64,000 nucleotides of DNA from Gautieria morchelliformis (Eukaryota; Basidiomycota; Agaricomycetes; Gomphales; Gomphaceae): assembly GCA_015179125.1 (NCBI GenBank), contig WHVA01000077.1, positions 186,001-250,000 of the forward strand, in the 5' to 3' direction. The position numbers were made by a program, and so were the translations under genes. Positions 21,905 through 33,055 of the stretch are shown here, piece after piece (position 1 is the stretch's first letter; each line of letters starts with the position of its first letter). The notes under the pieces are model-generated. The model was not told the origin of the DNA. It saw only the letters and a list, made by a program, of their open reading frames with translations, and did not search any database.

Positions 21905-24057
21905 TCTAAGAGTTAAACGCGCTCGGTGGGTTGTGGGCGTCGAGGCTGACAATTAATATTACAAATAATATTACGTAAAAGTTAGGTCAGCGGAGCGAGC
22001 GGCGCAGCCGCGAGCCCTAGGCCCAGGCCCAGCCCAGACCGGTCTCTGGTGCTTGCCGGTACAGCGCTGGGTGACCTGGCAGACGCTGCGCAGCCAGTCC
22101 CCTCTGCCCTCCTTCTACCATCATCCCATCCCATCCCATCCCTCCCACCACCTGCATCTCTTCTATTAACTTCCTATCTAGGTTCTTTCTGGTGAGTTTG
22201 ATGCTACTGAAACTGCCTTTTTTTATGTTTGTTATTTATAATTTCGCTTTTTTGGCTTTTTTTAGGGACTTTTCAAGTGATATTTGTCCTGTAACTGCTG
22301 CACCTGCTATCTGGCTGTTTCTGGTTAGTGCTATGCTATTGTACCTGCCTTTTCCTGATGCTTATTATGTTCTTTTTTGCTATAATTTCGCTTTTTTGGC
22401 TTTTTTTAGGCACTGTTCAAGTGACATTTGTCCTGTCACTGCTACACTTGCTACCTGGCTGTTTCTGGTGAGTGTTATGGCATTGTACCTGCCTTTTCTT
22501 GATGCTTATTATCTTCTTATTTGCCATAATTTCGCTTTTTTGGCTTTTTTTAGGCACTTTTCAAGTGACATTTTTCCTGTCACTGCTGCACCTGCTACCT
22601 GGCTGTTTCTGGTGAGTGTTATGGTATTGTATCTGCCTTTTCCTGATGCTTATTATGTTGTTATTTGCTATAACTTTGCTTTTTTGGCATTTTGTAGGCA
22701 CTTTTCAAGTGCATTTGTCCTGTCACTACTGCATACCCTACCTGGGTATTATCCCCTTTCTGGTAAGTTTTTGTAACTGTATCTGCTGTTTGCAGTATTT
22801 ATATTAGGATCAGTGGCTTTGCAATCCGTCTGAGATAGCCGCACAGCCTGTTTTCCCTGAGTTTGCCTTATTCTGCTTGCGATGTAAGTCTGATATTGAT
22901 ATCTTTATTCTCTCTCTACTCTTATGCCTGCATTTCTCAGGGATCCATCTACCCCAGAGAGCATCCGTCGGCAGGTGCCTCAAAGTGCGAGAGAGGGGCA
23001 GGAGGTAATGACACCACCCAGTCATCGGAGAGCGCGTCGGAGAGCGCATATTGGAGCTCAGAACCAGCCACCCCCTCCACCACCGCCTTTTGCCATCCCT
23101 CACCCTCCTTCTAGAAGCAGTGCAGCCGATCCTTTTCAACAACCTGTGGCAGGGCCATCACGTCCACCAATGCCTGCGGGGCCATCACTTGCTCCTGATC
23201 CCAGTCCTACAGAGCAGGTGGCAGCCCTTCGTGCTCAGTTAGCAGTTATCACACCATGGCAGCCCCTGAGAGGACATAGGCCAGACCCTGTACAGCCAGC
23301 TCCATTGCGCCCTCCTACGCTTGCGGGGCCATCATATCCACCTGATCCCAGTCCTGGAGAGCAGGTGGCAGCCCTTCGTGCACAGTTAGCAGCTATCCCA
23401 CGATTACAGCCCCTCAGAAGAAATAGGCCTGACGCTGGACAGCCAGCTCCTGTAGCAGGTTCTGCAGCAATTGCTCAGTTGTGTGCTCAGGCGGCTGGAA
23501 TTGGACAACCTGTAGTAGGCTCTACAGCGGTGGCAGATTTGCGTGCTCATGCTTCTGGGTTACAGCCTATCCCAGCACAGCCCTTGGGAAGACACAGGCA
23601 GGCACCTTTACAACCAGCTCCTAGACCTCCTGTAGTAGGTTCTGCAGCAATTGCTCAGTTGCGTGCTCAGGCGGCTGGAATTGGACATTTGGCAGTAGGC
23701 TCTACAGCGGTGGCAGATTTGGATGCTCACCCTGCTGGTATACAGCCTATCCCAGCACAGCCCTTGGGAAGACACAGGCAGGCACCTTTACAACCAGCTC
23801 CTAGACCTCCTGTAGTAGGTTCTGCAGCGGTCGCAGCATTGCGGGCTCAGGCTAATGCAGTAAGACCAATGCCTCGGCTACTCCCTGCACTTCTGCGGCC
23901 TCTTCAGCGACTGCCTGCACCTCCTCAGCCTCCTCAGCCACTCCCTGCACCTCCACAGCCTCTTCAGCCACTCCCTGTACCTCGGCTGCATCCTCAGCGA
24001 CCTCCTCCTCCTATTCCACTTGGTCGCTCTAGAATAATTGAGGCAGATGTGCAGCGT
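21905..24057 (+). mobile_element. Helitron unit F, 3'-truncated near-copy of unit C
   Basis: Almost identical to unit C from its TCTAAGAG start through the leader, intron-like repeats (one unit fewer) and RepHel N-terminus. It stops at a point equal to about 8350 of C, where unrelated sequence begins. No 3' hairpin follows. High identity with C points to a recent copy. Confidence 0.85.
22882..24057 (+). pseudogene. RepHel N-terminal fragment of unit F
   Basis: Encodes the same proline-rich N-terminal region as unit C with very few substitutions and a shorter run of APPQPPQPLP-type repeats. The match ends just after IEADVQR, before the zinc-finger, nuclease and helicase domains. The split-start intron (22884-22940) is retained. 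Non-functional as a transposase. Confidence 0.9.
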
Positions 24058-24394
24058 CAAATTATCCAGAATCAATTATTCTGCCTCCTGAAATTACTGT
24101 AGTCTTGTTTGATAGCTACAGAGCTCAGATCTTGATAGTTTATTCCAAATCTTCGTCGAGGGTCTACTATCACTGTTTACTCTATACTACCTTAAAAGCG
24201 AACGCTTTTGATTTGACTATCCCTTGGATCGACACTGTTCTTCTGTCGACACAGTCACGTGACCCTCATGCATCAGTGCTGGACGCGCCTCGAAAGGCTT
24301 AGTCAGCACATAGGAGAGGCGAACGCAGTGGTTTCAATCACTGAGCAATAGATTCTACTTGTTAAAAGGCACTAATTGACACTTTAATCTAAAA
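24058..24394 (+). repeat. Dispersed ~335-bp repeat, copy 1
   Basis: Closely matches 52442-52785, which lies just upstream of a Tc1-like transposase gene. It includes CAGAATCAATTATTCTG, a small palindrome. Here it abuts the broken end of Helitron F and has no transposase behind it, so it is probably a fragment of that DNA transposon. No terminal repeats could be fixed. Confidence 0.7.
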
Positions 24395-24756
24395 AGGAAG
24401 AGGGCGTGGACGGGGTGGGTGGGATGAAAACAGAAGAGGAAGGGATAATGGTTGGGGTGGAAGAGGCAGAGTCAGTAAAGTTTGGGTTTATCTCCCAGTT
24501 CTCAGCTAACTTGGTGAACCTCAGCGCCCACCCTGACCATCTCGTACTTCACCATGTCATCGCGAGCACTCCCCATCCGACTCCCGAAGCCCTCTTCCCC
24601 GCTGACGCCGCTTCTATACTCCGATTCGGTCTTCGCGTTCACGCAGTAGGTCCATGACATGCGCCTCCCCGCCCCCACCCCACGCAGAAGATGTACGCCA
24701 AGCATGACTCCGACACCCCCTGGAGCAAGAGGCACCCCGCCTTATAGCCCACTCAC

Positions 24757-25005
24757 GGCGGTGGAGAACAGATTTGACCAGAGGAACCACAGCCTCGCGG
24801 CGAGCTCCCGGTGGGGCACGGTCACGTCGTGCGTGCCTGCAACGATGAGGCACACGCTGCGGTACGTCGCAGATACGGATGTCGCATACTTGCTCTCCAG
24901 CGGGTTCTTTGGACTGCGCGAAGAACGTGCGGTGCAAGTACAGCAGGCCTGCAAACGCCAACAAGTACCAGGCAACAAGCACCAAGGCACAACGCGGGAG
25001 AGCGG
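24757..25005 (-). pseudogene. Fungal transcription factor remnant, inverted exon
   Basis: Minus-strand codons read LLYLHRTFFAQ, then YATSVSATYRSVCLIVAGTH and LAARLWFLWSNLFSTA, and end at a GTGAGT donor (24756-24751). This pattern is familiar to me from the middle of fungal-specific transcription factor domain proteins (the domain often found with Zn2Cys6 fingers). A frame break lies between the first and second pieces. The next part of the domain is on the opposite strand (25134 onward), so this exon is inverted relative to it. The + strand just before it has a short ATG frame (24554) of unknown origin. Confidence 0.6.
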
Positions 25006-25133
25006 GGCCACACTTAACTCGTCCCCTTTGCACAAAACAGCATGTACAGTGGGCCTGGCATTTTTTCTCTTTTTTTTTTCTTGTGGTGTTTTTGGCAGGG
25101 TGCTGTGCGCTGACTTGCGTTATGATACTGCAG

Positions 25134-25500
25134 ATCGTGTTAGGCTCGATCATGACACGGAGCCCGGCGTGCCAGCTGTCGGCATCGGCGATGAACGAGC
25201 TCGACCTGGCGCGGCGAGCGGACGCTCCGCCAAGGCCGTCGTAAGCATAACACCACCCTTACATTCCATTCCATTATATTGACTGTTGACTCTAAAATTT
25301 GCCATACCCAGCCGATCCTGCGGCATCTGCGGGACAAGGCACGCGGCACCCTGACGCAGCTCTCGCACGGCGCGCTCGCGAGCGTGGACAAGGCGTCCCC
25401 GCAGAGCAACACCAGCAACAGCAACCACAGCGCGTCGAGTGCCAACGACGACCACGACGAGCTCGCCATCTTCGCGGGCCGTACGCGCTTCATCGGGCCA
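25134..25500 (+). pseudogene. Fungal transcription factor remnant, 3' exons
   Basis: After an acceptor CTGCAG the + strand reads IVLGSIMTRSPACQLSASAM, as expected directly after FSTA of the inverted exon. It is followed by an intron (25241-25311) and PILRHLRDKARGTL, then an acidic DELAIFAGRTRFI motif. A frameshift is needed between MNELDLARR and the codons before the intron. No Zn2Cys6 finger is present. It looks like the tail of a dead transcription factor gene. Confidence 0.6.
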
Positions 25501-25786
25501 AGAGATTCTCCGCCTCACCAAGGAGCAAGAGATACCCCACCTCACAGAGACTCCCTATCACGTCATGACCGTGCTCGTGCCCGTGCCCGAAGCTATACGC
25601 CCCCCGCTAATAAGTCGGAGTCACAGACGCTCGACTCACTTGCCAGACTCCCACATGCATCGCCCGCTTCGACGCCTTCCTCAGCGCACCTAGTATATCT
25701 TATAACTTATAACACATTCTGCCCCTTGTGTGTCACCATTGTAAAGCATTATTTTAAGCATGCTATGTATGACAGAATCCACACCG

Positions 25787-27185
25787 CTAACCCTCATGCT
25801 CCTCCACTCCAATATGAAACCAAGATACACGATCATGTCTACGTAGTTCTCCAAACATCATAGATGCAAATCCTTCCCATATGGCATCACCTTCAGCTCG
25901 CCTCCAAATGTCACAATATACAGCCCAAATCTGATTCAGACCAATGCACCTTATGTGCACATTGTAGGTGCGAACAACAACATGCAGAAGGAGAAGCCGA
26001 CGCTTGGGATGCACAGTGAGTGGCACTCGGAGACGACCAAATCCTCCTTGTAATGCTCGCATTCCCCATTCTGCCATCTGCCGGTATGACAACAGCTGGC
26101 GATCCAGTGCCATACATTCAGTACGACGGAGTAGGTTTCGGGGAAGTATGTCACCCTGCTTAAGGGGTGCCTTGAGTTTCTTGTCGACGCGAGCAGTACC
26201 TCTAGGAAATGCCATGTCTGCAACAAGGTAATAACCTTCAGGTGTACGGGTGACAAGTCGATCATAGACTGGGCGAGCCACGCGTGAGTCGTGCCAGCTT
26301 CCAGGTGCGTTGAGGACAGCCTCGATGATGGTACCTAGCAAGAATATACAAAACATGTCAGGGCAAGGCTTGTACAACTACATAGAAGGAAAATTATACC
26401 ATCAGCTGCAAAAACAAAGATCTGGTTTGAATAATGACCATGTGTCCACGAGTTATAGGTTGCATTTTCCATGAGCAGATCTTCAGGCACTTCAACCGGT
26501 AGTTTAAGCCCATCAATACTCCCAAATGCACCCTGCAACAAATTATGCCTCTCTGCAATCATGCCCGAATACTCCTCTATTTTGGCGGCATTAGGCCACA
26601 CTATGCGCGCCTCAGGCATGCCGGCAAGAGTCAAATCCAAAATATGTAGCCCAAAATTGACGTAGCGATCAACAGTGGCTGGAACGAGGCCAAAGATTTG
26701 CTGTAGGCCGATCTCCGTCATGCACGAGTTCAGATAGTGTAATGTTAGACCCAACCCGCCAGCGGCATCCAAAGAACGAGAGGAAATACGCGGCTCCCCA
26801 TGCTGGTTAACATCCACCCTCGGGATGGCTGTGCTATTCCACCTAGCCTCAAAACCAGACAACACTAGCTGAAATGTAGCTACATCAAATCCCATCGTCG
26901 TAATGAATGCGCGATCGTTTCTGGCCGCTAGGAGATGCTGCCAGGAGCTATCTCCCGAGGATGTGAAAGGTCGGAGCGGGTGAGATATTGGCGCGCAGGG
27001 TTGCGGCGATCTGCACGTTCACCTCGAAACTCCAGCTCGCCAACAACAGCGAGCACTTAGAGGATACCATAAGTTAAGTGACATAGCACTGACAATAGAA
27101 TAGACTTACAGGCAAGACACTGTAGGAGCTCTTCCTCCTCCTCCTGTTCCTCTTCCTCAAGGTCGGTCGTGAGGTCAAACTCCAT
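25787..27185 (-). pseudogene. PIF/Harbinger-type DDE nuclease, one probable frameshift
   Basis: Likely start is ATG 27185 (MEFDLTTDLEEE), followed by an intron (about 27112-27060) and an exon reading LAVVGELEFRGERADRR. A one-base frame break near 26960 separates this from the main exon (WQHLLAARNDRAFITTMG). A second intron of about 65 nt lies near 26400-26336. DDE_Tnp_4-like catalytic blocks are visible: GSIDGLKLP, APGSWHDSR, YYLVADMAFPRG and EWGMRALQGG. Such genes derive from Harbinger transposases. No terminal inverted repeats were found, so it may be a remnant or a domesticated gene. It is divergent from the NB-ARC gene, about 0.8 kb away. Confidence 0.75.
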
Positions 27186-28003
27186 ATCGGGACACTTGAG
27201 GGGCCGAGCAGCTAGGACGAGTTCCAAATGAGGGGACGCGCGTCGCTCCCACGGTTTAGAGCTGCGACTGTAGGAATTTGGGTTACGGATAGTCACCCAG
27301 TAATAATTGCATCCTATCCTATTTCTCATCCAATTGCCGGTTTTATTCAGGTTCCTAATCGTAACCAGTCGAACTTGCACTTGTAATAGTTGTAATAATA
27401 TTTTACCTTTTCATGTACGGAAGGAAATAAGGATGATCTCACCAGGGATCTACTTCAATGCACCGAGAGATGGGGCCCCATCCAACCGCTGCTTGTTAGA
27501 AAATCATCGCCTGCTTATTTATGCGATTGTTCGCCGCCGATTTCCACCCCACGTCCTTGCTCACTTCCCCCTTTACGGAGCAAGTCTGAGCTCGGTACTT
27601 GAACTTTAGCTGGCCCGCGAGGCACCTTCTGCCCCCGCCTGTGCCGCCTGGGATCGTCACAACCGCCCAACCTGCGCAACCTGCAAAAAAAGCGAGTACA
27701 ACGGCTATAGCCAACCCAAGCACCCTAACCGCCTCAACCATCCGAACCCCACGCCCTGTGGACATCAGCGGTCGGTTGGCGGCGCTGGAGAATTCGGGGA
27801 CCGTTTCGCCATTTCGTCCGCCGTGGTGTCTTGGCATTATCGCAAATCACGATCTATCCACACCTCATGCTACATGTGAACGCCGTGCTCACAATAATAA
27901 AAGCCCTGGGTAGGGGCGCTCGTGGTGGCACGTGTGAAGTCTTCTCATTCCCACGTTCTCATCTCAGCTCCTTCGCACTGCCTCCTTCGTCCCCCATACC
28001 ACC
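27186..28003. other. Intergenic region, no gene recognised
   Basis: Separates the nuclease gene (minus) from the patatin/NB-ARC gene (plus). It contains AATAATAAAAGCCC near 27890 and a CT-rich, CCACC-rich stretch (27930-28003) typical of a fungal core promoter and leader. Short open frames have no recognisable content. Confidence 0.5.
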
Positions 28004-31000
28004 ATGACCTCTAACTCCTCAATGGACAACAATGAGCAGGTCGCCAACGCTTTTGAAACGCCGCCGATCGTAGAACCGTCTTTGGTACCCTCGAAGGTAA
28101 GCAAGGTTTATTCCAGGAGGCTAAAGAATCAACGGGATTGACTATCTAACGAATCTTCATGAATAGGTCGTATCGCTGTCTACTTCTGGTCTTGCTGCAG
28201 TGAGACCGGGCATCGAATCTACCCCCACGACGCAAACGGATGAGCATCGAAGTGCCGGGCTCAGGTTGCTTTCACTCGGTAATCCTTGATGCTTGTTATA
28301 TGACACCTTCTGACTCCCTCAGCAGATGGCGGCGGCATCCGTGGCTTGTCCGAACTTATCATTCTACAAGAAATCATGCAAAGAATCCAGCGCCAAGAAG
28401 GACGACCCACGGTGCCCCTTCCTTGCGAATATTTCGACTTAATCTGCGGGACGAGTACAGGCGGGTAAGTTGCTTGCTTAACGATCACCGCCGCTTTCTA
28501 ATGCGGTCCATCCAGGCTCATAGCACTTATGCTGGGCCGCCTCCGCCTCCCCGTAGATAAAGCGATCGAAGCCTATGGCAATTTCTCCTCAAAAGTGTTC
28601 TCGGAGAAGAAAGCACTTTGGAAGGATGGAATATTCAAGGCTAGCAATTTGGAGAAAGCTATTAAGGCGATCATCCAGGAATCGACTGGCGACCCTAATG
28701 CACGCATGCTCGATCCAAGACCAAACAGCGAAGTGTGCAAAACGTATGTTCACGTTGCCGCTCTTTCTTGACCTGATACATATCTGATCGTGGCCCAGTT
28801 TCGTCTGCGCGATGCCCGCAAATAATATAAGCACACCCCGCCTCTTTCGCACGTACACCGTGGAAAGGAATGAATCATTCGACTGCACTATCTGGGAGGC
28901 CGCTCGTGCTACGTCTGCCGCTCCTACTTTCTTCAAACGCATTTTCATCGGTACACCACCTCTAGATGAAGAATTTGTCGATGCCGGTCTGGGTTGTAAC
29001 AACCCTGTCAAGCAAATCCTCAGGGAGGCGGAGCACATGTTTCCGCACCAACATATTGGTTGCGTCATAAGTATCGGGACGGGTCATGTCCCCACAACCG
29101 GCCTACCAGCACCCAGTCTGTTCAACAGGGTTGTTCCTTTAGATGTAGCTGAGGTATTGAAGAAGATCACGACCGAGTGTGAAGCCACAGCGGAGGAAAC
29201 TGAATTCCGCTTCAGGTCTATTGCAAATGGTTACTTCCGATTCAACGTTGAAAAAGGAATGCAAAATGTGACATTAGCGCAGTGGGAAAGGCTGAGAGAG
29301 GTGAAGACACACACATTGCAGTATCTGCTGCAGGACAAAGTAGACAAGATGCTCACAGTGGCTGTCAAAGCTCTGAGAGAGCGGCAGGAAGTGATACCTG
29401 CCACACACCTCAGTGCGTACAACCTGCATTGCCTCGCAACTGATGATATATGTTTTATAATAGACAGCATTGGTGTCAGCACTCTCAGCAGGGAACCTGA
29501 TAGAAGAGCACATTTTAAGACTTGCCCTCCACCAACAAGCAGGTTTACTGGAAGAGCTGATATCCTTATGCAACTGGAGGGATACTTCTTTGCGGACTCG
29601 TCATCTGACGAGCCGGAACAGTGCATCTTTGTCTTGTATGGGCTTGGTGGGGCTGGAAAAACACAGATTGCATTGAAATTCATTGAAAAGTCTTATCAAC
29701 GGTGGGGTAGCTTACCTAGGTCTGTTATGATTGGACTAACTTGTGTTATGTCTAGTTTTTGGAGAGTCTATTATGTTGACGCAAGTAGTGTGATCACTAT
29801 TGAGTCTGGCCTTGAAGATATTGCTCAGGAAGAGGGCATTGGTGAGACTGCCAAAGACGCTCTCCTCTGGCTTTCTGGACAACACCAAAGGTGGTTGCTC
29901 TTCTTGGACAATGCTGATGACCACAACATAAAACTTCGAACGTACTTCCCAAAGTGCAAGCATGGAAATATCATTCTGACAAGTCGCGATGTGGGATGTC
30001 GTGGGCATGCACCCAGCTCCAACTGTCATGTGTCAAGTATGAATGCTAAGGAAGCTATTCATTTGTTCTTTGTGTTCTCAGCAGTCAAAGATTCTGGAAA
30101 GAACCTTGGCTTGGCATCGAGGATTGTAGAAGAGCTTGGCCATCTTCCCCTGGCCATTGTACAAGCAGGTGCCTATATCTCAAGGGATGCAGTCTTGATG
30201 CATACCTGAACATTCTCCAGAAGGATCGGGCTCAACTGATGAACAACCACTCAGCACAAATGCTGGATGATTATCCATGGGCAGTATACGTGACATGGGA
30301 AATTAGCTTTAAAAAGCTAAGTCACACTGCAGCAACCCTGCTACACCTGTGTGCATTTTTACATTATAGGGGGATTTCTATCAGCATCTTCCAAAAGGCT
30401 TCTGTCGGGGAACTAGATGGACCATTTGAGGATGCAAAAGTATTTCTGCATAACTTTCAAACCACAGATGGTGGCTGGAGTGATTTTAAATTTCAGGAGA
30501 TCATTCATGAATTAGCTTCATACTCATTAATTAGTACTGATGAAGAAGACAGTACATTTTTTTTTCATCCACTAGTACATGTCTGGGCTCGGGATCGCCT
30601 GGAGGTGGGAGAGCAGGAGAATAAGCAGGCCTGCACAATGCAGATACTAGCACTTTCTATCTCATATGAAGAGAGTACAGAGGAGTATTCTTTTAGGAGA
30701 TCTCTTCTGTCTCATATAAATGAGCTACATACAAAAGCTACAGATTCAAACATAGCAGAAAAATTTGCCAAAGTGTTCTGTGAAGCAGGGCGATGGAAGG
30801 ATGCTGAGGAGCTGGAGGTTCAAGTGATGGAGGCAAGGAAGAGGGTCCTTGGAGAGGAGCACCCTGCCACCCTGACCACCATGGGAAACCTTGCCTCAAC
30901 CTATCACACTCAGGGCCGGTGGAAGGATGCTGAGGAGCTGGAGGTTCAAGTGATGGAGGCAAGCAAGAGGGTGCTTGGTGAGGAGCATCCTAACACCCTG

Positions 31001-32743
31001 ACCACCATGGGCAACCTTGCCTCAACCTATCACACTCAGGGCCGGTGGAAGGATGCTGAGGAGCTGGAGGTTCAAGTGATGGAGGCAAGGAAGAGGGTCC
31101 TTGGAGAGGAGCATCCTGATACCCTTGTCACCATGAGCAACCGTGCTTTAACCTATGGGGATCAGGGCCGGTGGAAGGATGCTGAGGAGCTGCAGGTGCA
31201 AGTGATGGAGGCAAGGAAGAGGGTCCTTGGAGAGGAGCACCCTGCCACCCTGACCACCATAGGCAACCTTGCTTTAACCTATGGGGATCAGGGCAGGTGG
31301 AAAGATGCTGAGGAGCTGGAGGTTCAAGTGATGGAGGCAAGGAAGAGGGTCCTTGGAGAGGAGCACCCTGCCACCCTGACCACCATGGGAAACCTTGCCT
31401 CAACCTATCGCAATCAGGGCCGGTGGAATGATGCTGAGGAGCTGGAGGTTCAAGTGATGGAGGCAAGGAAGAGGGTCCTTGGAGAGGAGCACCCTGCCAC
31501 CCTGACCACCATGGGCAACCTTGCCTCAACCTATCACACTCAGGGCCGGTGGAAGGATGCTGAGGAGATGGATGTTCAAGTGATGAAGGCAAGCAAGAGG
31601 GTGCTTGGTGAGGAGCATCCTAACACCCTGACCACCATGGGCAACCTTGCCTCAACCTATCACACTCAGGGCCGGTGGAAGGATGCTGAGGAGCTGGAGG
31701 TTCAAGTGATGGAGGCAAGGAAGAGGGTCCTTGGAGAGGAGCATCCTGATACCCTTGTCACCATGAGCAACCGTGCTTTAACCTATGGGGATCAGGGCCA
31801 GTGGAAGGATGCTGAGGAGCTGCAGGTGCATGTGATGGAGGCAAGGAAGAGGGTCCTTGGAGAGGAGCACCCTGACACCCTGACCACCATGGGAAACCTT
31901 GCCTCAACCTATCGCAATCAGGGCCGGTGGAATGATGCTGAGGAGCTGGAGGTTCAAGTGATGGAGGCAAGGAAGAGGGTCCTTGGAGAGGAGCACCCTG
32001 CCACCCTGACCACCATGGGCAACCTTGCCTCAAACTATCGCACTCAGGGCCGGTGGAATGATGCTGAGGAGCTGGAGGTTCAAGTGATGGAGGCAAGCAA
32101 GAGGGTCCTTGGAGAGGAGCATCCTGATACCCTGACCACCATGGGCAACCTTGCTTTAACCTATGGGGATCAGGGCCGGTGGAAGGATGCTGAGGAGCTG
32201 CAGGTGCAAGTGATGGAGGCAAGGAAGAGGGTCCTTGGAGAGGAGCACCCTGCCACCCTGACCACCATGGGCAACCTTGCCTCAACCTATCGCAATCAGG
32301 CCCAGTGGAAGGATGCTGAGGACCTGGAGGTTCAAGTGATGGAGGCAAGGAAGAGGGTCCTTGGAGAGGAGCATCCTGATACCCTGACCACCATGGGCAA
32401 CCTTGCTTTAACCTATGGGGATCAGGGCCGGTGGAAGGATGCTGAGGAGCTGCAGGTGCAAGTGATGGAGGCAAGGAAGAGGGTCCTTGGAGAGGAGCAC
32501 CCTGCCACCCTGACCACCATGGGCAACCTTGCCTCAACCTATCGCAATCAGGCCCAGTGGAAGGATGCTGAGGACCTGGAGGTTCAAGTGATGGAGGCAA
32601 GGAAGAGGGTCCTTGGAGAGGAGCACTCTGCCACCCTGACCACCATAGGCAACCTTGCCTCAACCTATCAGAATCACGGCACGTGGAAGGATGCTAAAGA
32701 GCTGGAGGTCCAAGCCATGGAGTTAAGTAAGAGGTCCTGGTAA
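28004..32743 (+). CDS. Patatin/NB-ARC/TPR NOD-like protein, one frameshift
   Basis: Start CACCATGACC at 28004. Exons: 28004-28096, 28167-28278, 28326-28464, 28516-28743 and 28799 onward, all GT-AG and in frame. A weak GTGGGG intron (29702-29755) restores RFWRVYYVDAS. The patatin-like phospholipase has oxyanion loop DGGGIRG (69-75), nucleophile GTSTG (S112) and DAG (D252). The NB-ARC-type NTPase has P-loop GLGGAGKT (472-479), WLLFLDNAD, NIILTSRD and LGHLPLAIVQAGAY. A single missing base near 30188 ends this frame at 30207; the next frame resumes in SLDAYL and runs through NB-ARC C-terminus and 15 TPR units to 32743. Fungal NLRs of this plan are thought to sense non-self or damage and act through the N-terminal effector, here a lipid hydrolase. 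The gene is either recently inactivated or carries a sequencing error. Confidence 0.85.
30788..32677 (+). repeat. 15 exact 126-bp TPR-coding repeats
   Basis: Fifteen 42-residue units of the form GRWKDAEELEVQVMEARKR... HPxTLTTMGNLA, with no indels (unit 16 starts exactly 1,890 bp after unit 1 and is partial). Differences concentrate at a few sites: the residues before the final Q (YHTQ, YGDQ or YRNQ), the x of HPxT, E/Q in EELxV, and R/S in AxKR. Units 1-3 resemble 6-8 and units 12-13 resemble 14-15, showing block duplications. Confidence 0.95.
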
Positions 32744-32823
32744 GTAGCCCAGAACACTGTGTTCTCTATTTTTAATGTATAATGATATATAGACTTAGTT
32801 TCAGGACCTGTAAGCTGATCTAT

Positions 32824-33055
32824 TGTTACATATTGTGAAACCTAGTGTCAGGACTAGAAAGGCCTGAGGCTTCAGTGTATGTGTATCACACCCAATGAAC
32901 TCCTGGTCCTAAGTATTTCAGAACTCAGAAGTGTTGGAAGAGTTAGAACTCAGTTTGCCAAAGATTTGAGGTTTCGAAGCTGAAGTTGAGGTGGGAAGTT
33001 AGAGCTGGGGCAGAGATGGAAGATCCAAGGTGGAGCAGAATAGAGGTGGACAAAA
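32824..33055. repeat. Degenerate LTR fragment (Gypsy-3 family)
   Basis: Begins TGTTACATATTG and parallels the LTR starts at 2685 and 44790 (..GGACTAGAAAGG.., ..CTAAGTATTTC..) but soon loses similarity. No end or target duplication can be defined. Confidence 0.5.

Noticed and set aside
24554..24760. Short new gene starting ATGTCATCGCGAGC with a 42-nt intron
   Set aside because: Good start context and splice sites, but no continuation after about 60 codons and it runs into the inverted transcription factor exon; origin unrecognised.
31758..32663. Antisense 300-codon frame across the TPR repeats
   Set aside because: Shadow of the 126-bp period; the codons give a Pro/Ser/Gln-rich repeat only in mirror of the TPR code.
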